Shown here piece by piece: positions 7,457-14,988 of a DNA stretch of 14,988 nucleotides. Each line of letters opens with the position of its first letter. Position 1 is the first letter of the stretch. The stretch is from Thalassiosira profunda (lineage: Eukaryota > Bacillariophyta > Thalassiosirophyceae > Thalassiosirales > Thalassiosiraceae). The position numbers and the translations under genes were made by a program. The stretch spans positions 1 through 14,988 of the forward strand of contig JALLAP010000505.1 of the NCBI GenBank assembly GCA_036939355.1, written 5' to 3'. Under the pieces are notes generated by a model. The model was not told the origin of the DNA and made no database searches. It worked only from the letters and a program-made list of their open reading frames with translations.

Positions 7457-9396
7457 TTAGCTCTGCGCCAAGGCCTTCTCTGACAAGGGACCGTATCTCG
7501 TTTGATGGAGCCACACGCCGGCCAGTCTAAAGCTGTTGAAGACTCCAAAAGACATCCACACTCCAGTGAGACCAAACAATTTTGGCAAGGTGTTCAATGA
7601 AATCAGGGCTGCAATTGTCGCGACGACTGTTGTCAACGACAGCTGAAGGAAGTTCCCGCATCCCACCATGACGCCTTCACCAATGAAAACAAGGCCGTTC
7701 ATTATCTGGTACACGCTGGCAAGGATTGACGGTATCACCGCAGCTTGCCTCACTTCTTCTAGCGGAGACGACTTCCGAAGCACGGGAAGGAGCGCCATTT
7801 GCAGTGCCCCCAGGCCAACTCCAAGCACAAATCCCCAAGACATCAATCGGTTCACGACGTTTTTGGCCGCTCTCTTCCCACCGTGGCGCTTCCCTGTCGA
7901 CGCGTCGACCTTTTCTATGAGCTCATTCGGGACTATTGTCTGTGCCACCACCGACAACGCGAGCAGTACAATTCCACCCACTTGGAAGCATTGTATCGCC
8001 AAGGCATGTGCTGCTGCTGCCACCCCGGTGTCATCCAGCGATTGCGTCACCCTGGCCACGGCCAGAAATGTCAGATTCAGCGCCACGTTTCTCATTTGCA
8101 AGGCAGCTCCGCCCTCTAGGAGGGGCTTCAGCTTCGTCCACGAGGGCAATTGGAATATCTTGGACCATCGAATCATCTTCCGTCGCAACATTAGAGCTAA
8201 GAAGCTCGCCGCCGATATCACCTCAGCCGCCAATGTCGCAAGCGCCGCACCCGGAACGCCCATTGCCAGTGTAAACATTAAGATGGGATCCAGCACTGCA
8301 TTGAACACATTTGAGGTGGCACTTATTTTGAGCGGCGTGGACGTATCGAGCGTCCCACGGAATGCCGAGAACCCAATTAACGAGATGAGCGAAGGCAGGA
8401 ACGCAAATGCTCGGATGAAGAGGTACGGCTTGGCATATTGGAGGGCAGGGGCGCCATCTGAGGAGATTGTGCAATTCAACGTTGAAGACAAGCAGTTTGT
8501 AATAACCCAAATCAAGCTGAGCTCTTACCTTTCAATACACTCGATAGAACCCTTTCCGGGTACCGGAGCATCAATAGACTTCCGGCCAAGGAGATGTAGA
8601 ATCCCACAACCAAGGCCTGACTGACAGCATCTTGCAACTCCTCCTGGTTGCCACTGGCATTAGCTTTGGACACGAGAGTTGCCGTCACTGCACGGGAAAA
8701 GAGGAAAGCGAGACCGAGGATTGGTATTCACACACATGTGCAGCATGCGGCATGGTATGGTATCATCAAAACGCACCGCTGGGCAACACCGATACGATCC
8801 AAAACGCCGACGAGAAGACCTGGTTGGCCGCCGCCTGACCCGCCACTGCAATGGAAAAGAGGAAAGCGAGATCGAGGATTGGTATTCACATCACATGTGC
8901 AGCAGCGGCTGACATATCAGCAAAACATACCGGCCAGCGCATTCCCCATCCGGTTGACCCAAAATAAATCCACCGCCCCAATAAGCGGATTGATTGCAAA
9001 GTTGGCGATGCAGGGCAGCGCGATCTTCATCATGCGTTTGTCGAGGTCGTCCATCCGGGGCCAGATGGAGAGGACTTCCTCCTCCTCTGACGCAGTCTTT
9101 GCAGCATGTGTTGTAACGTGAGAGGTGAGCTGGATGGGCGCTTCGTTGTCGTGGCTGACCGCATCGACAATCTCAGCACTGTCCTCCGACGTTTGCGATG
9201 GCGACGATGCCAACAGCACAGTGGGCGACGATGTGTGATCGCCAGCCGCGCCCAGCCTCCACGAAGGGGCTCTCCTCCTCCCAAATCGAGCCAATGCACC
9301 ATGAGACTGTTGCAGCGGCGATTGGTGAATGGCCAGCGAGTCCGCCACGAGGAGCGAGCCGGCCACTAGGGAGAATGCGAGGAGGTGCCGCCCCAT
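7457..9396 (-). CDS. MATE-family (DinF-like) multidrug/organic-compound efflux transporter
   Basis: Exons on the minus strand: 9396-8931, 8845-8777, 8687-8529 and 8457-7457 (TAA), 564 residues; all three introns are phase 1. Start ATG 9396-9394. Residues ~1-22 (MGRHLLAFSLVAGSLLVADSLA) look like a signal peptide, followed by an R-rich stretch and an acidic segment before the first transmembrane helix (~residue 130). The core follows the MATE pattern: IANFAINPLIGAVDLFWVNR near the first helices, AVAGQAAANQVFSS, then FIRAFAFLPSLISLIGFSAFRG in the middle, and a hydrophobic C-terminal half. MATE proteins exchange Na+ or H+ for organic cations or small metabolites; plastid members exist in plants. 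A bipartite plastid leader is possible but the usual ASAF-type cleavage motif (aromatic at +1) is not clear; vacuole or plasma membrane remain options. Substrate unknown. Confidence 0.85.
8458..8528 (-). other. MATE intron 3 (71 bp)
   Basis: Minus-strand GTAAGAGC…CTCCTCAG, phase 1, joining SSVLK-D to GAPALQYAKPY. It shows no visible similarity to introns 1 and 2. Confidence 0.82.
8688..8776 (-). other. MATE intron 2 (89 bp), homologous to intron 1
   Basis: Minus-strand GTGCGTTTTG…CCCGTGCAG, phase 1. Bases 8688-8744 are the counterpart of 8846-8903. Splicing joins LPS to VTATLVSK. The 69-nt exon between the two introns encodes AGQAAANQVFSSAFWIVSV, normal MATE sequence. Confidence 0.88.
8846..8930 (-). 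other. MATE intron 1 (85 bp), homologous to intron 2
   Basis: Minus-strand GTATGTTTTG…CCATTGCAG, phase 1. Its last 58 bases (8846-8903) match the end of intron 2 with three substitutions and one 1-base indel; the first 16 bases also match at 13 positions. Confidence 0.88.
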
Positions 9397-9663
9397 GCTG
9401 AAGCGTGGGATTATTATGAGCGGCGAGGAGGAGGGTGCAGCGGCGCGTCAGCGTGGCACTCGCTCTCGCTCTGACGGCGCGCGCGGGGAAGCGAAGAACC
9501 CGCCTGCCAGCCAAGATAAGCTATGACCAAAGTTTTCCAGAAAGAGATTCATGATCATACAGGTTGAAGTTAGAGTTACATTCAGCATTCTCTTAGCCCT
9601 AACCCAACCCCCTCCAGGCGCAGCGCTGAGGAAGAGGATGAACAGTTCAGCAAGTCTCCCTGA
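9397..9663. other. Intergenic: promoter of the MATE gene and 3' flank of the ABC gene
   Basis: These 267 bp separate two genes on the same strand. The part nearest the MATE start is GC-rich with many CGCG and GCGC steps. The part near the ABC stop is T/C-rich on the + strand, with AGCCCTAACCCAACCCC around 9594-9611. No ORF of interest. Confidence 0.45.
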
Positions 9664-12600
9664 CTATTCGGGCAGGAGGCCGGCGGAATCGACTCTATCA
9701 AGCATCCGTCGGTAATGTCCTCGTTGCTGCTGCACCAGCTGATCGTGAGACCCTTGCTCGACCACCGAACCATCTTTCATGACAAAAATTGTATCTGCGG
9801 ACCGCACAGTCTGCAACCGGTGGGCAATGACAACGGTGGTCATCCCAAATCTATTCCGCAGCAACGCATTCAGAGCCTCCTGGACAGCCGCCTCCGATTC
9901 TGAGATCAAACTATTTGAGCATACACATTTGCAGCATCTAATCCAAGAAGAATGCAGCGCATCTCACCTGGATCCAAGGCGCTCGTTGCCTCATCGAGAA
10001 GTAAAAGGGCCGGCCTTCGTATCAAAGCCCTGGCAATTGCAATTCTCTGTTGAAAGTGGTAAGAAGACTCGACAGTTTAGCACGAGAAAGCGAAACAAAG
10101 CGCTTCCTAAGCTCCACAGCCAAAAACTGACCTGTTTCTGGCCTCCGCTCAACGCTTGCCCGCGCTCGCCGACTTGTTCTTTGTATTTGTCTGGAAAGCC
10201 ATCTATGAACTGATGCGCATTGGCTACTCTTGACACCATCACAACCTCCTCGAACGTGGCTGACGTTCCGTAGGCGATGTTCTCCTCAATGGTGCCCGAG
10301 AATAACACCGGATCTTGTGTCACCAGGCCAATTTTTGCTCGATGCGCTTTCAGGTTCATCATTCTGAGATCGACACTGCCAAACTTTATCCTGCCTTCCT
10401 GCGGGTCGTATAGCCGCTCCAACAGTGACACGACGGTCGACTCTTTTGATGGAGTTGCAGATGCCAGAGTGAGAAATTGCACGAGCACAAACAATAGAGC
10501 GCAAGAAGTCAATCGCCACACTCACTTCCACAGCCAGAGTGGCCCACCAGCGCCACAAGACTACCACTATTGATCGTCGCAGACATTTGATTCAGCGCCA
10601 AGGTGTCAGGTCTCGTTGGATAAGCGAACGAAACCTTGTCGAGGACGACATCTTGGCTGGTTGTGACTTCATCTGCATCTGTCTCAAAGCTCTGCACAAT
10701 CAAGTTCCCAGTTCCCGGCGGGGGCGGATGCCGATCCAAAAGATAGAATACTCGATCCCCGGCGCCGGAACTTTTGACGAGAGAAGAGTAAGACTGAAAG
10801 AGATTCAACGTATCTGGCAAGAAGAGGATGTGAAAATGAGAAGGATCGCTGCGGGAAGTATATAACGGCATATCACTCACATTCCTGAAGCTGTCCCTGA
10901 TAGAGCATGAAGGCCAGCAGGATCTCGGGCGTCAGCTTTCCTTGCTCGACAAAGATCGAGCCAAGCAGCAACAACGTTGCCTGGACACACGTATTGATGA
11001 GGAACGTGCTCACGGCCATAAAGTAGATTCCTGTGGCGATGAGCTGCCGAATGTTGAGATCGTACAGCTTCTCGATGTGTGTATTGTATTTCTGGCATTC
11101 CTTCTCTTCGGACCCCAACGTGATCACAGTCTTTATGGACCCCAGCGACTCATGAGCGACTGTCGTCGCGGCGGCCAGTGCGCTCTGTACGCCTTGCGCA
11201 TTCTTGCCGAGCCAATCGCCGTAGAACTTGTTTATGACGCCAACAAAAGGTACGATTGCCAGCGTGCAGAGCCCGAGGATTGGTGATCGCAGGACCATGT
11301 AGATTGAAATGCCACTGATCCGCACGAGCGCCTCGACGCTGAACCTAAAGAACCAAGTCAGGTCGCCGGCCATTTCACCGCAGTCCGCGGTCAGCCTCGA
11401 CACCAAGTCGCCCGTGTTCGTCTTGTCAAAGAATGCCTGGTCTTGCCTCAGTATGGAAGAGAAGGTGTCGGTCCGGACAGCTCGCACGATATTCTCCTTC
11501 GCCTTGCCGAACAAAAAGATGCACCAGTAGTCGAGGATTGAATCGACCGTTCCCAGCAGAAAGAGTAGCAGCACCTCTCGTTTGGCACCGTCGTAGTCCT
11601 CATCTATCAAATTTGCAATTGTGGTGGAGACAAAGTGCGGAATGGCCAAGGAGAATGGAAGACGCACCAGCAGGACAAAGATTCCCACCCAGAGGTACGA
11701 GGATTCGTTCCCGGCCAGCTTGAGCAGACGACATGTTCCTCGAAGGCGCGACGTGGATTGTTCTTCTGCATCACTTGCTGCATCGCCTGACTCCTCATTT
11801 GATGTGNGTTCCTCGAAGGCGCGACGTGGATTGTTCTTCTGCATCACTTGCTGCATCGCCTGACTCCTCATTTGATGTGGGTGGCATCGGCTCATTCGTC
11901 TCACTGGCAGCAACATTGGGACTCTCCCCACTTGGCTGCGCTTCGTCCCCATCTTCATTCGCTAGCAATGGCTCCAGGTTATCTGCTTCAGCTGGGCTTG
12001 TGCGCCGATTCCTCTTGCAGCAGCATCGGAATCTCATGCAGCAACATCTCTGCTGTTGGCCGGGTCGCTCAGTGTATTGCATGGTTGGATCGTCGCCATT
12101 TGACTCGGTTGTCCGAGCTGGCCAAAAGGAGAACATTAATCCTAGCGAGGTCAAGCACAACACGCCAACCCCGGTCCACATGATCGTTTGGTCCTTCACT
12201 GAGCTGCATTGATGCCTCCCGTAGTTGTCGTAGATATGGTCGTCTTCAGAGACGGTCAGGTTTACCAACCCAATGCCCACGAGCGCCAATCCCATGGATG
12301 CTGAAAGTAACACAAGTTAGAGTGAGATGAATGCACATCCAACATACATGCAAATAGCACTATGCATACCTTGTATGAAGAGCAGCGTCCGCAAGAAGAA
12401 GTGCGAGCTCAAGCTTACATTTCCTGCATCATCCTTCTCGTATTGACAGCAGGGAAGCAGCGGCATCAGCAGTCCCAAACATGACACTGCAACTGAGAGG
12501 AAGCACGCCCCCGCGAGGCGGACCGCGTCGCCCTCCAGCGGCGAGGCGGATGCGGACGGCGTCCCGTCTTCAATGTGGGAGAGGCAGGGGTAGATCATTT

Positions 12601-12733
12601 TCCTCGCCGCTGATGGGAATGCGAGGAGCAGCACTCCAATTGCCAGGAAGGCAGCGGTGACTATGAGGGAACAGAGCAGCGTAACGATGCACGTCGATCC
12701 CCTGGCTGTTTCGGTGGGCGAAGGCGACCCCAT
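9664..12733 (-). CDS. ABC half-transporter, ABCB/TAP-like, with TMD0-type N-terminal extension
   Basis: Minus-strand exons: 12733-12370, 12300-10881 (contains the 72-bp artefact), 10813-10526, 10442-10132, 10046-9968 and 9899-9664; 874 residues after collapse. The ATG at 12733 is chosen because the frame upstream has no ATG before a stop. Residues 1-181 carry about four membrane helices (~15-39, 71-94, 111-136, 160-181), as in the TMD0 of TAP and ABCB9. A linker with [13 protein letters not shown] (C207-C216) follows, then an acidic segment. The ABC membrane domain spans ~295-570 ([20 protein letters not shown] is a typical exporter coupling region). Nucleotide-binding domain: Walker A GHSGCGKST 661-669, Q-loop VTQDP, signature LSGGQ 764-768, Walker B LLLLDE with E789, D-loop SALD, H-loop H823. 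All catalytic residues are intact, so it should be an active dimeric exporter. TAP relatives move peptides; the substrate here is not evident. Confidence 0.88.
9900..9967 (-). other. ABC intron 5 (68 bp)
   Basis: Minus-strand GTGAGATGCG…GATCTCAG, phase 1, located directly after the Walker B/D-loop (SALDP) and before [10 protein letters not shown]. It contains an 18-mer at offset 31-48 that resembles the same offset of MATE intron 2. Confidence 0.85.
10047..10131 (-). other. ABC intron 4 (85 bp)
   Basis: Minus-strand GTCAGTTTTT…TTCAACAG, phase 0, splitting the signature region after LSGGQKQ from RIAIARAL. Confidence 0.85.
10443..10525 (-). other. ABC intron 3 (83 bp) inside Walker A, AAG acceptor
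   Basis: Minus-strand GTGAGTGTGG…CATCAAAAG, phase 1. It splits the catalytic lysine codon of GHSGCGK-ST: A from exon 3 and AG from exon 4. The acceptor AAAAG has no pyrimidine tract directly before it, but only this junction gives the conserved KST. Confidence 0.82.
10814..10880 (-). other. ABC intron 2 (67 bp)
   Basis: Minus-strand GTGAGTGATA…TCTTGCCAG, phase 1, joining YQGQLQE-Y to [18 protein letters not shown] at the end of the transmembrane domain. The 3' part is pyrimidine-rich. Confidence 0.78.
11735..11879. repeat. Second exact 72-bp direct duplication around a single N (assembly join)
   Basis: Bases 11735-11806 and 11808-11879 are identical, with N at 11807. They lie in exon 2 of the ABC gene and break the frame. 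Collapsing 73 positions joins …[12 protein letters not shown] to [13 protein letters not shown]. The copy length equals that at 729-873 although the sequences are unrelated. Confidence 0.93.
12301..12369 (-). other. ABC intron 1 (69 bp)
   Basis: Minus-strand GTATGCATAG…TTACTTTCAG, phase 1, joining LLFIQ-A to [10 protein letters not shown] inside the third predicted helix of the N-terminal extension. Joining makes one continuous hydrophobic helix, which supports a single gene rather than a separate small membrane protein. Confidence 0.75.
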
Positions 12734-12963
12734 ATTTCTCAATTGAGGCAAACCATTCACAGACGGCAGATCGGAGGGCACGTGGCGCTCAAGTGGTGGC
12801 AGCCAAGGCCGGGGTCTGGGAGGACGCGGGCAGTCCGGTCCTCATTCCACCGTCAAAGTTTTGTTCTTTGGGCTGGGGCGCTTCAAGCTGGGGGCTGGCT
12901 AGCCGGCGCAAAAACTGGGAAATTTCCCAATTGAATTATACGACGGAATCATAAACGTGTTCC

Positions 12964-12977
12964 CGCCAAATTTGGCG
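12964..12977. promoter_or_regulatory. Perfect palindrome CGCCAAATTTGGCG, E2F-like
   Basis: A 14-bp perfect palindrome inside the MITE-like element. The left half with its flank (TTCCCGCCAAA) is the complement of TTTGGCGGGAA, which fits the E2F/DP consensus. Binding is inference. Confidence 0.35.
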
Positions 12978-13029
12978 TCAAGCTTCATTCAACGCGGTAA
13001 AGCAAGGGATTTCGTCGATGATCACACCC

Positions 13030-13139
13030 AATATTGATCACCATCTCGCCACCATCCTTATCGTCTCTAACTTATGTTTAGGCGTTAAATAAAGGGCATA
13101 TTTATGATTTCAAAGAGCAGTAGAGAAATATTGATCACC
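13030..13139. repeat. 13-bp direct repeat AATATTGATCACC within the MITE-like element
   Basis: Identical 13-mers at 13030-13042 and 13127-13139, 97 bp apart. Both are among further GATCA-containing words (GATGATCAC, CTGATCATTG). These could be sub-terminal binding sites or remnants of internal duplication. Confidence 0.6.
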
Positions 13140-13304
13140 TGATCATTGTTTGTTTCCATCGACATCAAAAGTTATTGGCCATCGAAGCCAGGCTATTGAG
13201 TTGCATTGATGCGCCGAGATTCGAACCCCAAAGCACGGGGAAAGCTAGCGAAGCTCGGAAATTTCCCAATTTTTGCGGATTTCCCAGTTTTTTTGCCGGC
13301 TAGC

Positions 13305-13525
13305 TGGGCTCTACAAACTTAGGTACGTACAGATCGGTAGGTACTTACGTGAAAAGTTTGACAGAGTTGACAGCAGTGAAAAGTTGAGCAAGCCAAAGCA
13401 GGCAGTCTGGCAAGAAGACAGGGGAGGTGATTGGAGAGGAGGCCCTCGATTTGTCTCTGTCTTTTGCTGCTGTGGTAATGCAGATACGATTGCAGGCAGT
13501 TATGACAAATGGAGATTGGTGATCT
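13305..13525. other. 3' flank of the DUF155 gene
   Basis: No convincing ORF. It holds GT-rich words such as TAGGTACGTAC and TAGGTACTTACGT around 13320-13350. It should contain the 3' UTR of the minus-strand gene ending at 13526. Confidence 0.4.
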
Positions 13526-14988
13526 TTACTTTGGAAAGGACAAGCCGGAGAGCACGTTTGTGCCCCAACCACTCATGTCCAGGATCATCAAAACGCACTC
13601 AAACGAGATGAGCACAATGATGATCCACTCAAGGCTATTGGACTTCTGTGCATGCATCACCTCAAGGAAGAATTTCGCGTTTTGTTGGATGAGATCGAGC
13701 TTGAATTCAACGTCGGTAAACCGTTCGTCCAAGTCAAACTCCCTCCTCATGCCCTCGTGCAATCCCTCGTATTGGCTCAAATGCCACGCGGTATCGCTCC
13801 GATCTTTGATTCCCAACTTCGACACCATATCAATGAACAGGCTGTTGTTTCGCGCGACCACTTGAAACAGCGTGTGGCGCTCCATGCTCGAAAAGCCGCC
13901 CGTCCGTTCCACCGATGAGTTGACTCTCGAGAAGTTTGCAAGCAGCTCGTCCACGGTATCGTTGTGCCAGTCCAACGCCACCGTCTGCCCCATGATGCGC
14001 GAGACGATTCCCACGGTATTCATGTCGAGATCTCGCACCATTGCGCGATCGGCGGAGATTTTCCCCGTGGCCGTTTCGAGCTGGGGCTGGAGCGCCACCT
14101 CGAAGTGCTCTCGCCGTTCGAAGCCGACAGAGATGGGATCCACCGAATGCTTTTTGATCTGCTCCAACATCCGCGATGCTTCTTTGGTTGTAAAGTTGAA
14201 GAACACCACCGAACCAAAGCGATAGACGGCCACGTAGCGAGGGGCCGAATGCGACAGCGACGGAGAACAATTGTGCGACGGCGGCGACAGCTGAATAATA
14301 ACGCTAGTGCGGCCAAAGACGTGGCGAAGTGGCGGCGAGGCCTCGAAGAGATCCGCCAACGGATGTTGTTTTGCTTTCGACTTCTTGCCCTCCAATGCTG
14401 TGTATTCCGATCCCCTTGCCACTCCTCCACCGAACACTTTGCTCAGTACCGCAACAACATCGATGGAGCTCGCCGCCTGCACTGACCGCACTCGTATTCT
14501 CTCTGCAATCTCCACTTCTTCCTCAACATGCTGCCTCTCACCGGGAAGATACCCGGCGCAACTGTCATAATTCGCAGCTTGTTGCAGCAGTTGGGCACGT
14601 CGATTTCGCACCGATGATTGCAATATTTGCGGGGAAGGTTGGGTGTCAACAGTTGTCTGAGCAATCCCCATTTTCTGAGTGAGTGCTTCCAATGGCTTAG
14701 ACAGCATATTTTTGATACCTGATGGCATATTGTGCGTTTGTTTGTCTGTAGCTGCATCCATTGCATATTGCAATTGCAACTGCTGCATATCGTGGCTCTC
14801 CCTGTCTGTTATTTGTGGTGACGATTCCGCGGGCGGGGCGAGGTGCTTTTCCTCCGGCGGAAGCTTTATACGATCATTCTTCATTAGCGGGGTCGTCAGT
14901 ATCCTATACTTGTAGCCATTCAAGTGTCCTTTGCCGCCCTCTTCGTCCAGCCGCACGTGATTCTTCTTTCGCAGTATGCGCACGCGGC
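13526..14988 (-). CDS. DUF155 / RMND1-family protein, 5' partial
   Basis: The frame is open from 14988 down to TAA at 13528-13526; no in-frame ATG marks a start at the window edge, so the 5' end lies outside. About 486 residues are visible in one exon. The N-terminal half is basic, Q-rich and low in order. The conserved core starts at APRYVAVYRFGSVVFFNF and continues through RDLDMNTVGIVSRIMGQTVA, VARNNSLFIDMVSKLGIKDR, DTAWHLSQYEGLHEGMRREF and LDERF…KLDLIQQNAKFFLE. It ends in a C-terminal membrane helix (SLEWIIIVLISFECVLMILD). This is the layout of the DUF155 family (yeast Rmd1/Rmd8, human RMND1, plant RRG proteins). Human RMND1 is mitochondrial and supports mitoribosome function; plant members are mitochondrial or plastid. 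The organelle here cannot be read because the N terminus is missing. Confidence 0.88.
   Translation of the reverse strand, partial: RVRILRKKNHVRLDEEGGKGHLNGYKYRILTTPLMKNDRIKLPPEEKHLAPPAESSPQITDRESHDMQQLQLQYAMDAATDKQTHNMPSGIKNMLSKPLEALTQKMGIAQTTVDTQPSPQILQSSVRNRRAQLLQQAANYDSCAGYLPGERQHVEEEVEIAERIRVRSVQAASSIDVVAVLSKVFGGGVARGSEYTALEGKKSKAKQHPLADLFEASPPLRHVFGRTSVIIQLSPPSHNCSPSLSHSAPRYVAVYRFGSVVFFNFTTKEASRMLEQIKKHSVDPISVGFERREHFEVALQPQLETATGKISADRAMVRDLDMNTVGIVSRIMGQTVALDWHNDTVDELLANFSRVNSSVERTGGFSSMERHTLFQVVARNNSLFIDMVSKLGIKDRSDTAWHLSQYEGLHEGMRREFDLDERFTDVEFKLDLIQQNAKFFLEVMHAQKSNSLEWIIIVLISFECVLMILDMSGWGTNVLSGLSFPK

Larger units (their letters stand above)
12899..13303. mobile_element. MITE-like non-autonomous element with terminal inverted repeats
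   Basis: The left end (from 12898) reads GCTAGCCGGC…CTGGGAAAT; the reverse complement of the right end (13304 back to 13279) reads the same over 26 positions with two mismatches. CTGG flanks both sides (12895-12898 and 13304-13307), a candidate 4-bp target duplication (5 bp if the ambiguous G is counted). Near the ends GGAAATTTCCCAATT recurs in direct orientation (about 12918-12932 and 13257-13271), as does GCTAGC at 13244. The interior is AT-richer than its surroundings and has no ORF, so any transposase would act in trans. Length about 405 bp. Superfamily cannot be assigned from this sequence. Confidence 0.7.

Noticed and set aside
7668..8624. 318-codon plus-strand ORF opposite the MATE gene
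   Set aside because: It is the complement of MATE coding sequence, crosses its third intron and shows no domain features.
9594..9611. Telomere-like TTAGCCCTAACCC
   Set aside because: Only about one and a half CCCTAA-type units are present, flanked by ordinary gene sequence; no tandem array.
12734..12781. Start of the ABC gene at 12781
   Set aside because: The codon there is GTG. The first in-frame ATG is at 12733-12731, so I used that.
13205..13260. tRNA gene on the minus strand (GGTTCGAATC word)
   Set aside because: The T-stem pairs poorly, and there is no matching acceptor 5' strand, D-arm or anticodon arm. It lies inside the MITE-like element.
14981..14983. Start of the DUF155 gene at 14983
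   Set aside because: The codon is GTG and the frame continues to the window edge; the gene is treated as 5' partial.

Overview
The window looks like nuclear DNA of a eukaryotic microalga, most likely a stramenopile and perhaps a centric diatom. I infer this from gene structure and families, not from a database match. Evidence: protein-coding genes are cut by short GT-AG introns (67-89 bp), the base composition looks balanced, and the families present are a helicase-associated (HA, Pfam PF03457 type) domain, a DUF155/RMND1 protein, a DinF-like MATE transporter and a TAP-like ABC half-transporter. There are no bacterial operon features.

Layout. (1) 1-2722, +: 3' part of a large alpha-helical and coiled-coil protein, two exons. 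(2) 3038-7315, +: an 855-residue nuclear-type protein whose C-terminal HA domain is split by a 1632-bp intron (5279-6910). That intron carries an 11-copy array of short hairpins with co-varying stems (5743-6183), interleaved with four copies of a second hairpin. (3) 9396-7457, -: a MATE-family efflux protein in four exons. Its first two introns are homologous to each other along their length, as expected for introner-like elements or intron transposition. (4) 12733-9664, -: an 874-residue ABC half-transporter in six exons, with an N-terminal four-helix extension (TMD0-like) and a cysteine-rich linker. (5) 12899-13303: a non-autonomous, MITE-like element with about 25-bp terminal inverted repeats and a CTGG target duplication, lying upstream of the ABC gene. 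(6) 14988-13526, -: a DUF155/RMND1-family protein that runs off the window edge.

Two places (729-873 and 11735-11879) carry an exact 72-bp direct duplication separated by one N. Both are inside coding exons, both break the frame, and collapsing either one (removing 73 positions) restores a continuous protein. These are assembly joins, not biology. Coordinates and protein lengths below assume the collapsed form.

The MATE and ABC genes lie head-to-tail on the same strand 267 bp apart. The HA-domain gene and the MATE gene converge with 141 bp between stop codons. I see no pathway linking all the genes. The window is best read as an ordinary gene-dense nuclear segment made unusual by three repeat phenomena: the covarying hairpin array, the paired homologous introns and the MITE-like element.
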